DNA from: PALSA-505 sp036267135
GTDB lineage: Bacteria; Actinomycetota; Actinomycetes; Streptosporangiales; Streptosporangiaceae
Direction: 5' to 3'
DNA: 64,000 bases
Assembly: GCA_036267135.1 (NCBI GenBank)
Contig: DATAWQ010000019.1
Coordinates: 62,001 to 126,000, forward strand
The position numbers were made by a program, and so were the translations under genes. Position 1 is the stretch's first letter. Every line of letters starts with the position of its first letter. This document shows positions 21,003 through 29,520 of this stretch, piece after piece. A model generated the notes under the pieces. That model was not told the DNA's origin. It did not search any database and worked only from the letters and a program-made list of their open reading frames with translations.

Positions 21003-22274
21003 GAAGTGCAAGGCCGAGACGGGGACGCGCTCGTCCACGCCGTGGAACATCGCGTGGTAGTCGTAGCCGGGCGGCAGCGCGAGCGGGGTGAACCCGTACC
21101 CGGCGATGCCGAGCCTGGAAAACTGCTTGGCGTCGGTCCCGCCGGCCATGCAGTACGGCACCACCCGGCCGCCGGGGTCCTCGGCCAGCAGCGACCGGGT
21201 CATCGCGGCCACCAGCGGGGCCTCGAGCGGGGCCTCGAGCGGCGCCTCGGCGTGGTAGTACTCCCAGTCGACGTCGGGTCCGGTCAGTTCGTCCAGCACC
21301 GCGGCGAACTCCTCCTCACCGCCGGGCAGCACCCGCCCGTCCACGAACGCGGTGGCCTCACCCGGGATCACGTTCACCTTGTAGCCAGCGTTCAGCATGG
21401 TCGGGTTCGAGCTGTTGCGCAGCACGTTCGCGACCAGCACGCTGGACGGCCCGAGCCAGGTGGCCAGTTCGTCCGCGGACAGGCCGCCAGCCTCGGGATC
21501 GGTGCCGGCCGCGGCCGCCAGGGCCGCGAGTGAGGCGCGCACGGTGGGGATGATCCTGGACGGCCACTCGTGGTCGCCGATCCGGGCCAGCGCCCTGGCC
21601 AGGGCCGTGACCGCGTTGCGGGTGTTGCGGCGGGAGCCGTGCCCGGCGGTGCCGTGTGCGGTCAGCTTCAGCCAGGCGGTGCCCCGCTCGGCCGAGGCCA
21701 CCGGGTACAGCCGCAGGCCGGGGCCGGCGTGGAACGTGAACGCGCCGGACTCGCTGATCCCCTCGGTGCAGCCTTCGAAGAGGTCAGGGTGCTTGCTGAC
21801 CAGGTAGCCCGCGCCGTAAGCGGCCGTGTCCTCCTCGTCGGCGGTGAACGCGAGCACGACGTCACGGGCGGGCTGGCGCCCGGTGCGGGCCAGCGACCTG
21901 GCCACCGCGACCATGACGGCGACCGCGTTCTTCATGTCCACGGCCCCGCGGCCCCACAGCACGCCGTCGCGGATCTCGCCGGAGAACGGCGGCACGGTCC
22001 AGTCGGATGGCTCGGCCGGCACCACGTCGAGGTGCCCGTGCAGTAGCAGCGCGGGCGCGGCCGGGTTCGCCCCGGCGATCCTGGTCACCACGTTGGCCCG
22101 GCCGGGGGCCGACTCCAGCAGCGCCGCGTCGAGCCCGGCGCCGTCGAGCGCCGCGGCCACGAGTTCGGCGGCCGGGCGCTCGCACGCGTCGCCGCCGCCC
22201 CGGTTGGTGGTATCGATCCTGATGAGCTCGGCGGCCAGCGCCACCGCCTCGTCCTGTGCGATCTGGTCAGCCAT
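20913..22274 (-). CDS. M20 family metallopeptidase (ArgE/DapE/CPG2 type)
   Basis: A 453-residue zinc peptidase. Metal-ligand motifs are LLLHGHLDVVPAE, WGRGAVDMKN, FTADEED (catalytic Glu plus ligand) and a late FHGVDERV. The dimerisation domain lies in the middle (AHGTAGHGSRRN). It removes amino acids from peptides or deacylates amino acids; the substrate is unknown. An in-frame short repeat gives EAPLEAPLEAPL. The last 17 residues (AGGSGGSTPRASTGVRG) come from an imperfect duplication. Before it, the gene would have ended ARVMERLLMDLGGSQ with its TGA overlapping the S9 ATG. The start overlaps the M55 gene by 8 nt. Confidence 0.88.
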   Translation of the reverse strand: MADQIAQDEAVALAAELIRIDTTNRGGGDACERPAAELVAAALDGAGLDAALLESAPGRANVVTRIAGANPAAPALLLHGHLDVVPAEPSDWTVPPFSGEIRDGVLWGRGAVDMKNAVAVMVAVARSLARTGRQPARDVVLAFTADEEDTAAYGAGYLVSKHPDLFEGCTEGISESGAFTFHAGPGLRLYPVASAERGTAWLKLTAHGTAGHGSRRNTRNAVTALARALARIGDHEWPSRIIPTVRASLAALAAAAGTDPEAGGLSADELATWLGPSSVLVANVLRNSSNPTMLNAGYKVNVIPGEATAFVDGRVLPGGEEEFAAVLDELTGPDVDWEYYHAEAPLEAPLEAPLVAAMTRSLLAEDPGGRVVPYCMAGGTDAKQFSRLGIAGYGFTPLALPPGYDYHAMFHGVDERVPVSALHFGARVMERLLMDLAGGSGGSTPRASTGVRG

Positions 22275-23103
22275 AGGAATCCTCGACCGCGGCCGCGATC
22301 AGTGTCGTGACCGCCTTGAAGCAGCGGATCATTTCCCAGGCGGTGGGGCTGTGGTAAGCGACCGAACGCTCGCCTGTCCGCTCGACCGTGGGCACCACCG
22401 CGGCGGCCTGGGCGAGCTGGGCGGCGTCCACGTCCACCTCGACACCGAAGCCCGCCTCCTCGTGCGCCGGCTCATACGCCCCGGCCAGCTTGACCGCGCC
22501 CTCGGCGGCGGCCCTGATCGCCGCCGCGGTGATCGCGGGCGGGCGGCACACCGCCGAGTACCTGGACACGCAGTCCTTGACCGCGACGGTCGCCGCCCTG
22601 GGCGCGTAACTGGCCGCGTCCGCGCAGGTCACGTCGTCGCCGGTGACAAGGATCACCGGCACACCGTACTGCGCGGCGACGAACGAGTTCAGCGTCCCCT
22701 CGCTGGCCTGCCCGCCGTTCACCCGGACGCCGGTGACCGAGTTCGGCAGATAGGTGTGGGCCAGCACGCCGTCACGGCCCGCGCCGGCGTGGTAGCCGAC
22801 GAACGCGACCGCGGCCACGCCGGGACGCTGGATGCCCTCGACCATGCTCAGGTCCTTGTGCCTGCCGGTGAGCATGACCGCGCGCTCGTCCAGGTCTTCG
22901 AGCAGCAGGTTGCGCATGGTCGCATGCGCCTCGTTGATGAGGACCTCGTCCGCGCCACCGTCGAAGAACCCGGCCACCGCCGCGTTCACGTCCGAGGTGA
23001 ACATGCGCCGGCACCGCTGCCACTGTTCGGTGCCTGGCTCCACGTCGGCCGGCCAGGTGACTCCGGTGGCGCCCTCCATGTCCGCCGAGATCAGAATCTT
23101 CAT
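22267..23103 (-). CDS. D-aminopeptidase, M55 (DppA-like)
   Basis: From the ATG at 23103 the protein opens MKILISADMEGATGVTWP; Asp8 and Glu10 are the expected zinc ligands of DppA. Further ligands are seen in NEAHATMRN and FVGYHAGAG. The 278-residue length matches the family (about 270-280). DppA releases D-amino acids such as D-Ala from short D-peptides in the cytoplasm. An upstream in-frame ATG at 23157 would add 18 residues that do not resemble the family. It is the first peptidase of the operon (M55-M20-S9-S66), 60 bp after the MDR gene. Confidence 0.9.
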   Translation of the reverse strand: MKILISADMEGATGVTWPADVEPGTEQWQRCRRMFTSDVNAAVAGFFDGGADEVLINEAHATMRNLLLEDLDERAVMLTGRHKDLSMVEGIQRPGVAAVAFVGYHAGAGRDGVLAHTYLPNSVTGVRVNGGQASEGTLNSFVAAQYGVPVILVTGDDVTCADAASYAPRAATVAVKDCVSRYSAVCRPPAITAAAIRAAAEGAVKLAGAYEPAHEEAGFGVEVDVDAAQLAQAAAVVPTVERTGERSVAYHSPTAWEMIRCFKAVTTLIAAAVEDSYG

Positions 23104-23163
23104 GCCCGTCAGTGTGGCAGGCCGCCCGGCCCGCCCGCTCTGGGCCGGGGTGACCAAGCCGGG

Positions 23164-24135
23164 TCAGGCCAGGTCGATGAGCACCTTGCCGACCGCGCGG
23201 TGCTCGACGGCCTCGTGCGCGGCGACGATCTCGTCCAGCGGGAAGTGGTGCCCGGGCAGTTCGGTGAGCGCGCCCGCGGCGAGCGCCGCGGACGTGTCCG
23301 CGACGGCCTGTCGCAGGGCGGGCGCGGGCACGCCGTAGAGCAGCATGAACTCCAGGGTGATGTTGGCGGTCATGCACGCGCGCACCGGCAGCACCGGGTC
23401 GCTGCCGTCGGCGGCGTAGACCATCACTACCGTCTGCGGCCCGGACACGGCCAGGTCGAGCTGGAGGTTCGGGCCGAGCGCGACCTCCACGATCCGGTCG
23501 ATGGGGGACGCGAACGCGCGCACCTGGTCGGGGGCGGACAGCTCACGGTAGTTGACCACGAGGTCGGCGCCGGCCTGCCGGGCGAGCTCGGCCTTCTCGT
23601 CGTTGCTGACCGTGGCCAGCACGCGGGCTCCGCCCCACTTGCCCAGCTCGATGGCGAAGTGGCCGACCGCGCCCGCGCCGCCGGCGACCAGCACGCTCTT
23701 GCCCTCTACCGGCCCGTCAGCGAACAGGCAGCGGTGCGCGGTCAGGGCCGGGACGCCGAGGCTGGCCCCCAGCTCGAAAGAGACGCTGCCGGGCAGCGGC
23801 ACCGCGCGTTCGGCCGGCACCACGGTCCATTCGGCGGCGGTACCCCAGGGCTGCCCGGTGGCGGCCATCAGCACCCAGACCCGCTCGCCGACCCTCGCCT
23901 GGTCCACGCCCTCCCCCACGGCGTCGATAACCCCGGCCCCGTCGTGATTGGGGATCTGGAACCCGTCGATCGGGCGGGGCGTCGCGCCGGCCCGGCTCTT
24001 CCAGTCCGTCGGGTTGACACCGGAGACGTGTATCCGCACCCGCACCTGACCTGGGCCCGGCTCGGGCCGGTCCACCTCGGTCACCCGCAGCACGTCACGG
24101 GCCTTGCCGATCCGGTCGTAGATGGCTGCTCTCAT
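23164..24135 (-). CDS. NADPH:quinone reductase-like MDR oxidoreductase
   Basis: A 323-residue medium-chain dehydrogenase/reductase without the structural zinc loop. The start MRAAIYDRIGKARDVLRV is chosen over an upstream ATG at 24165. It has VSGVNPTDWKSRAG and the Rossmann motif VLVAGGAGAVGHFAIELGKW, which binds NADPH. It resembles zeta-crystallin/QOR proteins that reduce quinones or enones. It is probably the first gene of the peptidase transcription unit, but its chemistry has no obvious link to peptidases. Confidence 0.85.
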   Translation of the reverse strand: MRAAIYDRIGKARDVLRVTEVDRPEPGPGQVRVRIHVSGVNPTDWKSRAGATPRPIDGFQIPNHDGAGVIDAVGEGVDQARVGERVWVLMAATGQPWGTAAEWTVVPAERAVPLPGSVSFELGASLGVPALTAHRCLFADGPVEGKSVLVAGGAGAVGHFAIELGKWGGARVLATVSNDEKAELARQAGADLVVNYRELSAPDQVRAFASPIDRIVEVALGPNLQLDLAVSGPQTVVMVYAADGSDPVLPVRACMTANITLEFMLLYGVPAPALRQAVADTSAALAAGALTELPGHHFPLDEIVAAHEAVEHRAVGKVLIDLA

Positions 24136-24275
24136 CAGGGCCCTCCTCGCGGGCGTCGGCGGCACGGTGATCCTCTCATGTGGGGCTGGGACGGGGCCGG
24201 TGTGTGTGGGGGGCGAAGCCGTTCATTGCCCAAAACCGGACCGGGGACCGCCGGCGCCGCTGCGAAGATCAGCCG

Positions 24276-25589
24276 CTAAGAGAGCCGGGCGCCCGCGGGA
24301 CCTGGGACAGCTACCGCGATGCGGTTGCCGCCGGCGTCCTTGGCCTGGCCGAGCGCGTGGTCGGCGGCGGCGACCAGGTCGGCGAAGGAACGGTCGCTGG
24401 CGTCGGCCGCGGCCACCCCGACGGACACGGTGAGCCGGAAGATGTAGCCCGCGTGACTGCCATCCTCGATGACCACCGGATCACCGGCGATCTTGTCGCG
24501 GAGCCGCTCGCTGATCCGGCGGGCCGCCTCACCCGACGTCTGCGGGAACACGATGGCGAACTCGTCGCAGCCGTACCGGCCGATCAGGTCGTAGCCGCGC
24601 AGATCCTCCCTGAGTGTGGACGCGATGCCGCGCAGGGTGCGGCCACTGGCCGCGTGGCCGACCGTGTCGCTGACCGCCTCGAAGTGGTCGATCTCCACCC
24701 GGGCCATGGCCAGCGGGGCGCCGGTGCGCTGGGCGCGCACGAACTCGACCTCGGCCTCCCGCTGCCAGGCGGGGGCGTTCAGCAGGCCGGTGGTGGCGTC
24801 GATCCTGATCTGGGCCACTAGCTGGGAATGCAGCAGGAAGCGCCGGTACAGCGCGGCCGGCGGCAGCGCGAGCGCCATCAGCACCGGGTTGATCGCGGCC
24901 ACCAGGGCCAGCGAGACGCCCAGGCTGAGCTCGCTCAGGTCGAAGGTGATCGCCTCCCTGGTGCCGAACTGCTCACGCAGCCTGGACTTGGGGTCGGCGA
25001 GCCTGATCGCGGTGAACAGCAGGCCGTTGTTGATCAGCCAGGCCAGCGCGCCGCAGCCAAGCACCAGGCCGGTCCAGGTGACGACGTGCGCCCCGCCGCC
25101 CGGTCTCAGGCCCGCGACGCTGGCCGGCATCAGCCGGAACAGGCCGGAGGCACAGCCGTAGGCCAGGCTGATGGTCGCGTTGCTGAACACCCGGCGATAG
25201 ACCATGCCGCGCTGCATCCGCCACAGTTTGTAAGCGCCCAGCGGGATCGGGGCCAGCATGGCGAAGGCGGGCGGGAGCACGATAGCGGTCGCCAGGTACC
25301 AGATGGTCTGCAGATCCCGGCCGACGCTGCCTTGGGCCTCCCGGGTGCTGTGGGTGGCCTCAATAGTGATGATTCCGCAGGCCACCAGTGCCGCGAAGAT
25401 CGGAATCTCAGAAATTCGCCAGGGGGTCTTGGCCAAGACAATCGCGATCGTGACCGCCGCGATGGCGATCACGCCGACCACGTAACCGCGTAGCGGCTTG
25501 GCCAGTGTCCAGATTTGCCATGTGCGGACTGTAGCGGGCACATCGCGCGCGCTGCCGAAGACTCCTCCAGGCAGGCGGACGGCGGTCAT
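24276..25589 (-). CDS. Membrane-bound GGDEF-domain protein with variant GCDEF motif
   Basis: A 437-residue protein. Six or more hydrophobic segments fill residues 30-260, similar to MASE-type sensory modules. A GGDEF domain occupies about 270-430. The active-site loop reads YGCDEF (340-344 = GCDEF), with Cys replacing the second Gly, while the inhibitory I-site RGYD (331-334) is intact. The metal-binding Asp in RVEIDHFE is present, but the usual Lys after DHF is Glu. It may be a weak diguanylate cyclase or a c-di-GMP receptor. It stands alone, upstream of an AT-rich intergenic region. Confidence 0.85.
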   Translation of the reverse strand: MTAVRLPGGVFGSARDVPATVRTWQIWTLAKPLRGYVVGVIAIAAVTIAIVLAKTPWRISEIPIFAALVACGIITIEATHSTREAQGSVGRDLQTIWYLATAIVLPPAFAMLAPIPLGAYKLWRMQRGMVYRRVFSNATISLAYGCASGLFRLMPASVAGLRPGGGAHVVTWTGLVLGCGALAWLINNGLLFTAIRLADPKSRLREQFGTREAITFDLSELSLGVSLALVAAINPVLMALALPPAALYRRFLLHSQLVAQIRIDATTGLLNAPAWQREAEVEFVRAQRTGAPLAMARVEIDHFEAVSDTVGHAASGRTLRGIASTLREDLRGYDLIGRYGCDEFAIVFPQTSGEAARRISERLRDKIAGDPVVIEDGSHAGYIFRLTVSVGVAAADASDRSFADLVAAADHALGQAKDAGGNRIAVAVPGPAGARLS

Positions 25590-26088
25590 ATATCAACTCC
25601 CCGGGCACGAATCGGGGAACCCGAACCAATCGGTCAGTAACGTGAGGTAAGGAGCTAATGCCGTATAGTTACCGCACTCCACGATCGGCTGTCAAGGGGC
25701 GACCAGCCGTTCCGTTGGAACCATTTACTGCTATTCACCCTCTTTGCCACGCTTTATTGCGCTTTAATGATTAGACACCTTATTTGCGAAGGAGAAGCCC
25801 ATGCGCAACGAGTGGATCTGAACTGCATGTCAACATTTGACTACACAGAGTGAATGAACGACGACTCTGTGTTGCCGCTATGGCTCCGGCGCTCCCGGGT
25901 GAGCGCGGTTTCGCGGCCAGGCCCCGCATTCCTGGCTAACGCTGAGCGTTCCTGGCTAACGCTGAGCGTCTTCCCAGCTTCTGCCACTGGCGCTTCCCGT
26001 GCTTCACCTGCAGAATCACCTAAGGCGGGTGAAATCACATCAGACCGGCATGGGTCGGCACGTGCCGCTGGACGGGCGGGAGGGTTGG
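25590..26088. other. AT-richer intergenic region with a 20-bp tandem duplication
   Basis: No gene is recognised in these 500 bp. Positions 25640-25860 are clearly AT-richer than the surroundings and probably hold the divergent promoters of the GGDEF gene and the secreted protease. TTCCTGGCTAACGCTGAGCG is repeated exactly at 25929-25948 and 25949-25968. Confidence 0.7.
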
Positions 26089-26958
26089 ATGCCGCGACGC
26101 GAACCTCGCGAGCGGACTGGCAGGCGTGGCGGGGTTGGCGCCAAGGTAGCCGGAGTAGCGGTCTTCGCCGCCCTGATCGTCACCGCCATGACCCCGGCGG
26201 CGCACGGCGCGGCCCGGGTGGCTGTGCGGTTCGCGGCCGCCATGCGGTCGATTCCGCGGCAGGTCTCGCCTGGCGCCATGGTCGTGCCGGTGGGCACGCC
26301 CAACGGCACCCCGTTCACCGGCACCGCCACCGTCGGCGCACTGTTCACCACCACGAGCAGCGGCGCACTCGGCACCCACTTCTGCACGGCCAGCGTGGTG
26401 CGGAGCCCGCACCAGGATCTGGCGGTCACCGCTGCGCACTGCATGCAGAACGTGTCCGGCGTGGTCGATTTCGTGCCCGGCTACCGGCAAGGCAGCGCGC
26501 CGTACGGTATCTGGCCGGTCAGCAAGGTCGTCGTGGACCAGGCCTGGTCGTCGTCGGCCAGCATCAACGACGACGTCGCGTTCCTCGTGATCAGGACGCC
26601 ACGCCGCGGGGTCAGCCTCCAGTCCGTGACCGGCGCCGAGCAGGTTGGCTTCGGGCAGCTCGGACGGCTGCCGGTCCAGGTGATCGGGTACCCGGACTCG
26701 CAGGACCAGCCGCTCATCTGCCACGGGCGGACCAGCGTGCCGCTGCCGCGTCAGCTCAAGTTCGACTGCGGCCGCTACACGGCCGGCACCAGCGGCGGGC
26801 CATTCTTGATGGACGTCGCGGCCGGGAGCGGCACCGGCACGGTGGTCGGCGTCATCGGCGGGTACCAGCAGGGCGGGGATCTGCCGCAGATCTCGTACGC
26901 CGCGGAATTCGGCCCGAACGTGGCGCAGCTTTACCGGACGGCGGTCGGGGAGAGCTAG
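26089..26958 (+). CDS. Secreted trypsin-like serine protease
   Basis: From the ATG at 26089 (GGGAGGG 6 nt upstream) the protein has 289 residues. The N-terminus has a basic stretch (MPRREPRERTGRR) and a hydrophobic core (VAGVAVFAALIVTAMTPAA) ending in AHGA, a signal peptide. The triad is His in TAAHC, Asp in INDDVAF and Ser in GTSGGPF. Cysteines near the His and in LICHGR and FDCGR probably pair. This is the chymotrypsin-fold S1 type found in Streptomyces-like secretomes; substrate specificity is not clear. A run of 17-bp repeats follows the stop. A protease inhibitor of the serpin family is encoded 13 kb away. Confidence 0.87.
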   Translation: MPRREPRERTGRRGGVGAKVAGVAVFAALIVTAMTPAAHGAARVAVRFAAAMRSIPRQVSPGAMVVPVGTPNGTPFTGTATVGALFTTTSSGALGTHFCTASVVRSPHQDLAVTAAHCMQNVSGVVDFVPGYRQGSAPYGIWPVSKVVVDQAWSSSASINDDVAFLVIRTPRRGVSLQSVTGAEQVGFGQLGRLPVQVIGYPDSQDQPLICHGRTSVPLPRQLKFDCGRYTAGTSGGPFLMDVAAGSGTGTVVGVIGGYQQGGDLPQISYAAEFGPNVAQLYRTAVGES

Positions 26959-26960
26959 CT

Positions 26961-27063
26961 GGCCGGGGCTGGCGGCGGGCCGGGGCTGGCGGCGGGCCGG
27001 GCTGGCGGCGGGCCGGGCTGGCGGCGGGCCGGGCTGGCGGCGGGCCGGGCTGGCGGCGGGCCG
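26961..27063. repeat. 17/18-bp minisatellite between convergent genes
   Basis: Six tandem units of GGCCGGGCTGGCGGCGG (first two with one extra G) fill the gap between the protease stop and the aldo/keto reductase stop. The G-rich strand may form secondary structure and could affect termination. Confidence 0.85.
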
Positions 27064-27065
27064 GA

Positions 27066-28016
27066 TTACAGGTCTGGGGGTGGGACGAGGCGGTCGATGC
27101 CGGCGAGCTGGCCGGGCGACGGGATCCACTCGCCGGCCGCGGCGTTGCTCTTGACCTGCTCCTTCGACATGGCGCCGGAAATCACCGAGGTGCATCCGGG
27201 GATCGCGGCCAGGCCGCCGATGGCCACGTCGAGCAGGGTGACGCCCTGCTCGGCCGCCCACCCGGCCAGCGCCTCGACCCGGTCCAGCTTGTCCTCGGTG
27301 ATGTAGCCCTCGCGGTCGGCCAGCCTGGTGCCGGGGGCCGGCCCCTGGCCGCGCCGGATCTTGCCGGTGAGCAGCCCGTTGGCCAGCGGGAAGAACGGCA
27401 GCACGCCGAGCCCGAAGTGCCGGGCCGCGGGGACGACTTCCGCCTCGGCGTCCCGCTCGAGCAGCGACCAGTGGTTCTGCGCGGACACGAACGGGGTGGC
27501 CCCCATCCCGGCGGCCACGTGGGCCGCGTCGGCGATCTGCCAGCCGGACAGGTTGGAGTGGCCGATATAGCGCACCTTGCCCTCACGCACCAGCTCGTCG
27601 AGCGCGGCGATCGTCTCGGCGATCGGGGTGACCGGGTCGGGGGTGTGCAGCTGGTAGAGGTCGATGTGGTCGGTGCGGAGCCTGCGCAGCGACTCGGTCA
27701 CAGCCCGCCTGATGTAGGCACGGCCGCCCTTGGCCCCGGCCGCGGCACCGTAGCCCATGTCGACCTGCTGGTGGCCGAACTTGGTAGCCAGCACCACCTG
27801 GTCGCGCCGTCCGGCCAGTGCCTCACCGAGCAGCTCTTCGGAGCGGCCGTCGCCACCGTACATGTCCGCCGTGTCAAACAGCGTGACGCCGGCCTCGATG
27901 GCCGCGTCCACCACGCTGCGGGTGCCGTCGGAGTCCAGCCTGCGGCCGAAGTTGTTGCAGCCCAGACCCACGACGGAAACCTGCAGCCCGCAATCGCCCA
28001 GTGGCCGGTATCGCAT
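27066..28016 (-). CDS. Aldo/keto reductase
   Basis: A 316-residue (alpha/beta)8 NADPH-dependent oxidoreductase. The catalytic tetrad is seen as Asp and Tyr in FDTADMYGGDG, Lys in VLATKFG and His in QLHTPD. The C-terminal cofactor loop follows IPGCTSVISGAMSKEQV. It is close to the AKR family of YghZ/Tas type. The substrate is unknown. The gene is monocistronic, convergent with the secreted protease. Confidence 0.9.
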   Translation of the reverse strand: MRYRPLGDCGLQVSVVGLGCNNFGRRLDSDGTRSVVDAAIEAGVTLFDTADMYGGDGRSEELLGEALAGRRDQVVLATKFGHQQVDMGYGAAAGAKGGRAYIRRAVTESLRRLRTDHIDLYQLHTPDPVTPIAETIAALDELVREGKVRYIGHSNLSGWQIADAAHVAAGMGATPFVSAQNHWSLLERDAEAEVVPAARHFGLGVLPFFPLANGLLTGKIRRGQGPAPGTRLADREGYITEDKLDRVEALAGWAAEQGVTLLDVAIGGLAAIPGCTSVISGAMSKEQVKSNAAAGEWIPSPGQLAGIDRLVPPPDL

Positions 28017-28051
28017 AGTTCAAGCCTAGTCGCGGCGCGCGGGACAGCCTG

Positions 28052-28125
28052 GCCCGGGGCCGCGGGGCGGCGGTGGCCCGCGGGGCGGCGGTGGCCGCGG
28101 GGTAGCGGTGGCCGCGGGGTAGCGC
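28052..28125. repeat. Degenerate 17-18-bp tandem repeat
   Basis: Four units of CCGCGGGGCGGCGGTGGC and its variant CGCGGGGTAGCGGTGGC lie between the aldo/keto reductase promoter region and the methyltransferase stop. Confidence 0.7.
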
Positions 28126-28171
28126 GAGCGGCCGAGGGGCGGGCGACGTGAACGCGGACTGGGGTGGTGCG

Positions 28172-28978
28172 TCAGGGCTTGCGGCCGACGACCACGTACA
28201 CGTGGGACCGGCCCGGGTCCGGGTCGGGGTCTGTGCCGGGTTCTGGCCGCCACTGCGGCGCCCAGACCAGGCCGGGCTCGACCAGATCCAGCCCGGTGAC
28301 CATGGCCTCCACCTGTTCGCGGGTGCGGGCCTGCGCCTGCGCGGTGGCCCGGTCGTACACCCGCTCCCCCTTGGCCGACTCGGGCCGGCTGTCGGCGGTG
28401 GCGTGCGAGAGGGCCACGAGGCTGCCGGACGGCAGGGCGCCCACAAGCTGGCCGATCAGGCCGGCCGGGTCGTCTTCGTCTGGGATGAAATGCATGACGG
28501 CCACCAGCAGCAGCCCTACCGGCTCGCCGAAGTCGATCAGCTTGCCCAGGTCGGGGTCGGCGAGTATGGCCGCGGGCCTGCGCAGGTCGTGCTCGATGAT
28601 GAGGGTGTCGGCCACCCCGTGCAGCATGGCCCGGCCGTGCGCGAGCACGACCGGGTCATTGTCGATGCACACCACCCGCGCGCCCGGCGCGGCCTTCTGG
28701 GCCAGCTCGTGCACGTTTCCCTCGGTGGGCAGGCCGGTGCCGATGTCGATGAACTGGCGGATCCCCCTCTGACCCGCCATGTACCACACGGCGCGGCGCA
28801 GGAACGCCCGGTTCTGCAGGGCGAACATACGCACGTCAGGGATGGCGGCAAGAAGTTCTTGTGCCGCTTCCCTGTCGGCCGGGTAATTATCCTTCCCACC
28901 GAGCAGGAAATCGTAGATGCGAGCTGGGCTCGGGATATCGGGCCGGAACGTTATCCGCCACTCGTTGCCGGTATCCAC
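28172..28978 (-). CDS. SAM-dependent methyltransferase, DUF574 / SAV2177 type
   Basis: A 268-residue protein with the characteristic start PSPARIYDFLLGGKDNYPAD, the SAM-binding motif FIDIGTGLPTEGNVHE and the second motif VVCIDNDPVVLAHGRAML. This family is greatly expanded in mycelial actinomycetes and its substrate is not known. Ends in SHVYVVVGRKP. A Pro-Asp repeat (GTDPDPDPGR) near the C-terminus may be a local expansion. It lies downstream of an XRE-DUF397 pair, a common neighbourhood, but a strong terminator separates them. Confidence 0.88.
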   Translation of the reverse strand: MDTGNEWRITFRPDIPSPARIYDFLLGGKDNYPADREAAQELLAAIPDVRMFALQNRAFLRRAVWYMAGQRGIRQFIDIGTGLPTEGNVHELAQKAAPGARVVCIDNDPVVLAHGRAMLHGVADTLIIEHDLRRPAAILADPDLGKLIDFGEPVGLLLVAVMHFIPDEDDPAGLIGQLVGALPSGSLVALSHATADSRPESAKGERVYDRATAQAQARTREQVEAMVTGLDLVEPGLVWAPQWRPEPGTDPDPDPGRSHVYVVVGRKP

Positions 28979-29157
28979 ATCCCACCTCAGTAGACAAAAA
29001 GCCTGTGCAGCCTCGGCTGTGTAGCCTCAACCCAGGGGAGCGGCACCCTGCGTTGGGCTAAGACTGCGAGCGGGATGCGGCCAGCCACATTTTTGCCGGA
29101 AGACGCCCAGAGCGCAATCGCATCGGACGCCTTCCGGGCTCTTTTTAGGCACCCGCG

Positions 29158-29199
29158 CCTGCCTGCCACCGCAGACCGCAAACGGCGGTGGCAGGCAGG
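29158..29199 (-). terminator. 15-bp stem-loop terminator after DUF397
   Basis: CCTGCCTGCCACCGC (29158-29172) pairs perfectly with 29185-29199; the loop is 12 nt. The stem extends outward through CCCGCG/CGCGGG after a one-base bulge. It lies 22 bp past the DUF397 stop on the minus strand, and TTTTT precedes it on the plus strand (a run of A in the minus-strand RNA). Confidence 0.8.
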
Positions 29200-29221
29200 T
29201 CGCGGGCACCGGTCCATCGGG

Positions 29222-29431
29222 CTAGACGCCAGGCAGGTCGAACTCGCCGTTCTTCGCCCCGGCGAGGAAGCACTCCCACTCGTGCGGGGTGAACACATGC
29301 GCCGCCTTGCCACGGTCCTTGGTATCACGGACCGCGACGCCCCCCTCAGGGAGATGCGCCACCTCGACACAACCGTTAGTGCTGCTAAAGCTGCTCTTGA
29401 ACCAGCGGACGCCAGTCATTTCGGGGTTCAT
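29222..29431 (-). CDS. DUF397 domain protein
   Basis: A 69-residue protein starting MNPEMTGVRWFKSSFS, with the family signatures WFKSSFS, GCVEVAHLPEGGVAVRDTKD and FTPHEWECFLAGAKNGEFD. DUF397 proteins are small partners of XRE/DUF5753 regulators, in the WhiJ/BldB-like groups of Streptomyces. A longer open frame upstream has no support. It lies 89 bp downstream of its cognate XRE gene on the same strand and is followed by a strong terminator. Confidence 0.9.
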   Translation of the reverse strand: MNPEMTGVRWFKSSFSSTNGCVEVAHLPEGGVAVRDTKDRGKAAHVFTPHEWECFLAGAKNGEFDLPGV

Positions 29432-29520
29432 CCGCTTTCCCTCCCTGTAGAGAAACCTCGTGATGATCTTGCTAGAGCTTGCTGGGCTTGATCTTGATCG
29501 ATAGCGGATGGAAATAGGGG

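Noticed and set aside
21826..24279. An 817-codon plus-strand open frame across the M20, M55 and MDR genes
   Set aside because: Composition is His/Gly/Arg-rich shadow sequence; the minus strand has clear enzyme motifs throughout.
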